The notes beneath the pieces were generated by a model. It saw nothing but the letters and a program-made list of their open reading frames with translations, was not told the origin of the DNA and made no database searches. Shown piece after piece: positions 63,516 to 64,000 of a stretch of DNA of 64,000 bases. Both the position numbers and the translations under genes were made by a program. The DNA is from Druceiella hillmani (lineage: Eukaryota > Arthropoda > Insecta > Lepidoptera > Hepialidae). How positions within the stretch are numbered: the stretch's first letter is position 1; each line of letters starts with the position of its first letter. Where the stretch lies: NCBI GenBank assembly GCA_039881145.1, contig JAYKKI010000088.1, forward strand, positions 2,023,501 through 2,087,500, given 5' to 3'.

Positions 63516-64000
63516 AAGCACACTCGTTTTTTTTGGTCTAAAAATGCACGTCATAAGAAGGTTGACTACTATTCGTAAATTAGTGGAGCCTACATAGTTG
63601 TGATTTTCAATTTAATTTCATTATATATACAACTATTGTCAATAATTTTCAGGTATTCAAAAATAGTGGTTAATTGGCCAGGGGGGTGGGGATACGCAAC
63701 TCTAACAAAAGTAATTGCTTTAAAACCTAATATTTCGAAAGTGTGACCCTGTACCGAAAAACTGTACAAAACATTATATTTTTGAAAGATGTATTCAAGA
63801 CTCGGTGTAGATGAATAAAAATAATCATCCCACTTTACATGTAGCGGGGGTGCCCCAAAATTTATTTTAAAATATTTAATTTCATAGTTTTCTAGGCGTA
63901 ATAAATATGTATAACCACGTCAAAATTGAGTTCTATAGCACTAATAGTATGCGAGTAAAATAGTTGTGATATTCTAATGGACATAAACAAATGGATAAGG
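63516..64000. other. No gene seen
   Basis: AT-rich spacer to the window edge. Confidence 0.4.

Overview
The window looks like animal nuclear DNA and most probably comes from a moth or butterfly (Lepidoptera). It is AT-rich, has no operons or bacterial signals, and carries long (TA)n tracts. It also carries several copies of a dispersed repeat I recognise as typical of Lepidoptera. That repeat starts near AGGGTTCCGTACCTC, passes through runs of GACAGACAGAC, and ends near GTGCGAGT...CTCGCACTTGG. Nearly all of the window is intergenic or intronic and is built from decayed mobile elements and tandem repeats. No complete protein-coding gene can be seen.

The possible host-gene pieces are few. The best is a short first coding exon at 18835-18916 (+). 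It starts MGCNTSQ, an N-terminal acylation motif, and ends at a strong splice donor. Other candidates are an exon at 40561-40776 (-), a first exon at 772-942 (+), a terminal exon at 11504-11604 (+), and a decayed reading frame at 48721-49044 (-). A THAP-domain remnant lies at 24489-24671 (-). An acceptor fused directly to a donor at 8821-8834 resembles a recursive splice site, so part of the left half may be one long intron.

Mobile elements make up most of the rest. Helitrons and Helitron-like elements lie at 1-574, 28466-29299, 34377-35392, 36008-36432, 58980-59018 (3' end only) and 60000-61241. Truncated LINE 3' ends lie at 17394-18123 and 37885-38718 (one family), 26463-27226 (jockey-like), 47700-47960 and 50400-50660 (one family), and 55603-55990. 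There are two tRNA-derived SINE remnants and a set of nested insertions. Tandem arrays include a 2.6-kb array of 44-48-bp units (13387-16034) and arrays with units of 280, 179, 157, 70, 45, 31, 30 and 12 bp.

The most interesting system is a family of short inverted-arm elements at 2914-3130, 3200-3424, 27698-27898, 38789-38993 and 55118-55176. Each carries a sequence that folds as a minimal type I hammerhead ribozyme. The copy at 3311-3370 keeps every invariant core position. Its stem III is so short and palindromic that it may work as a dimer. This resembles the hammerheads known in Penelope-like retroelements.
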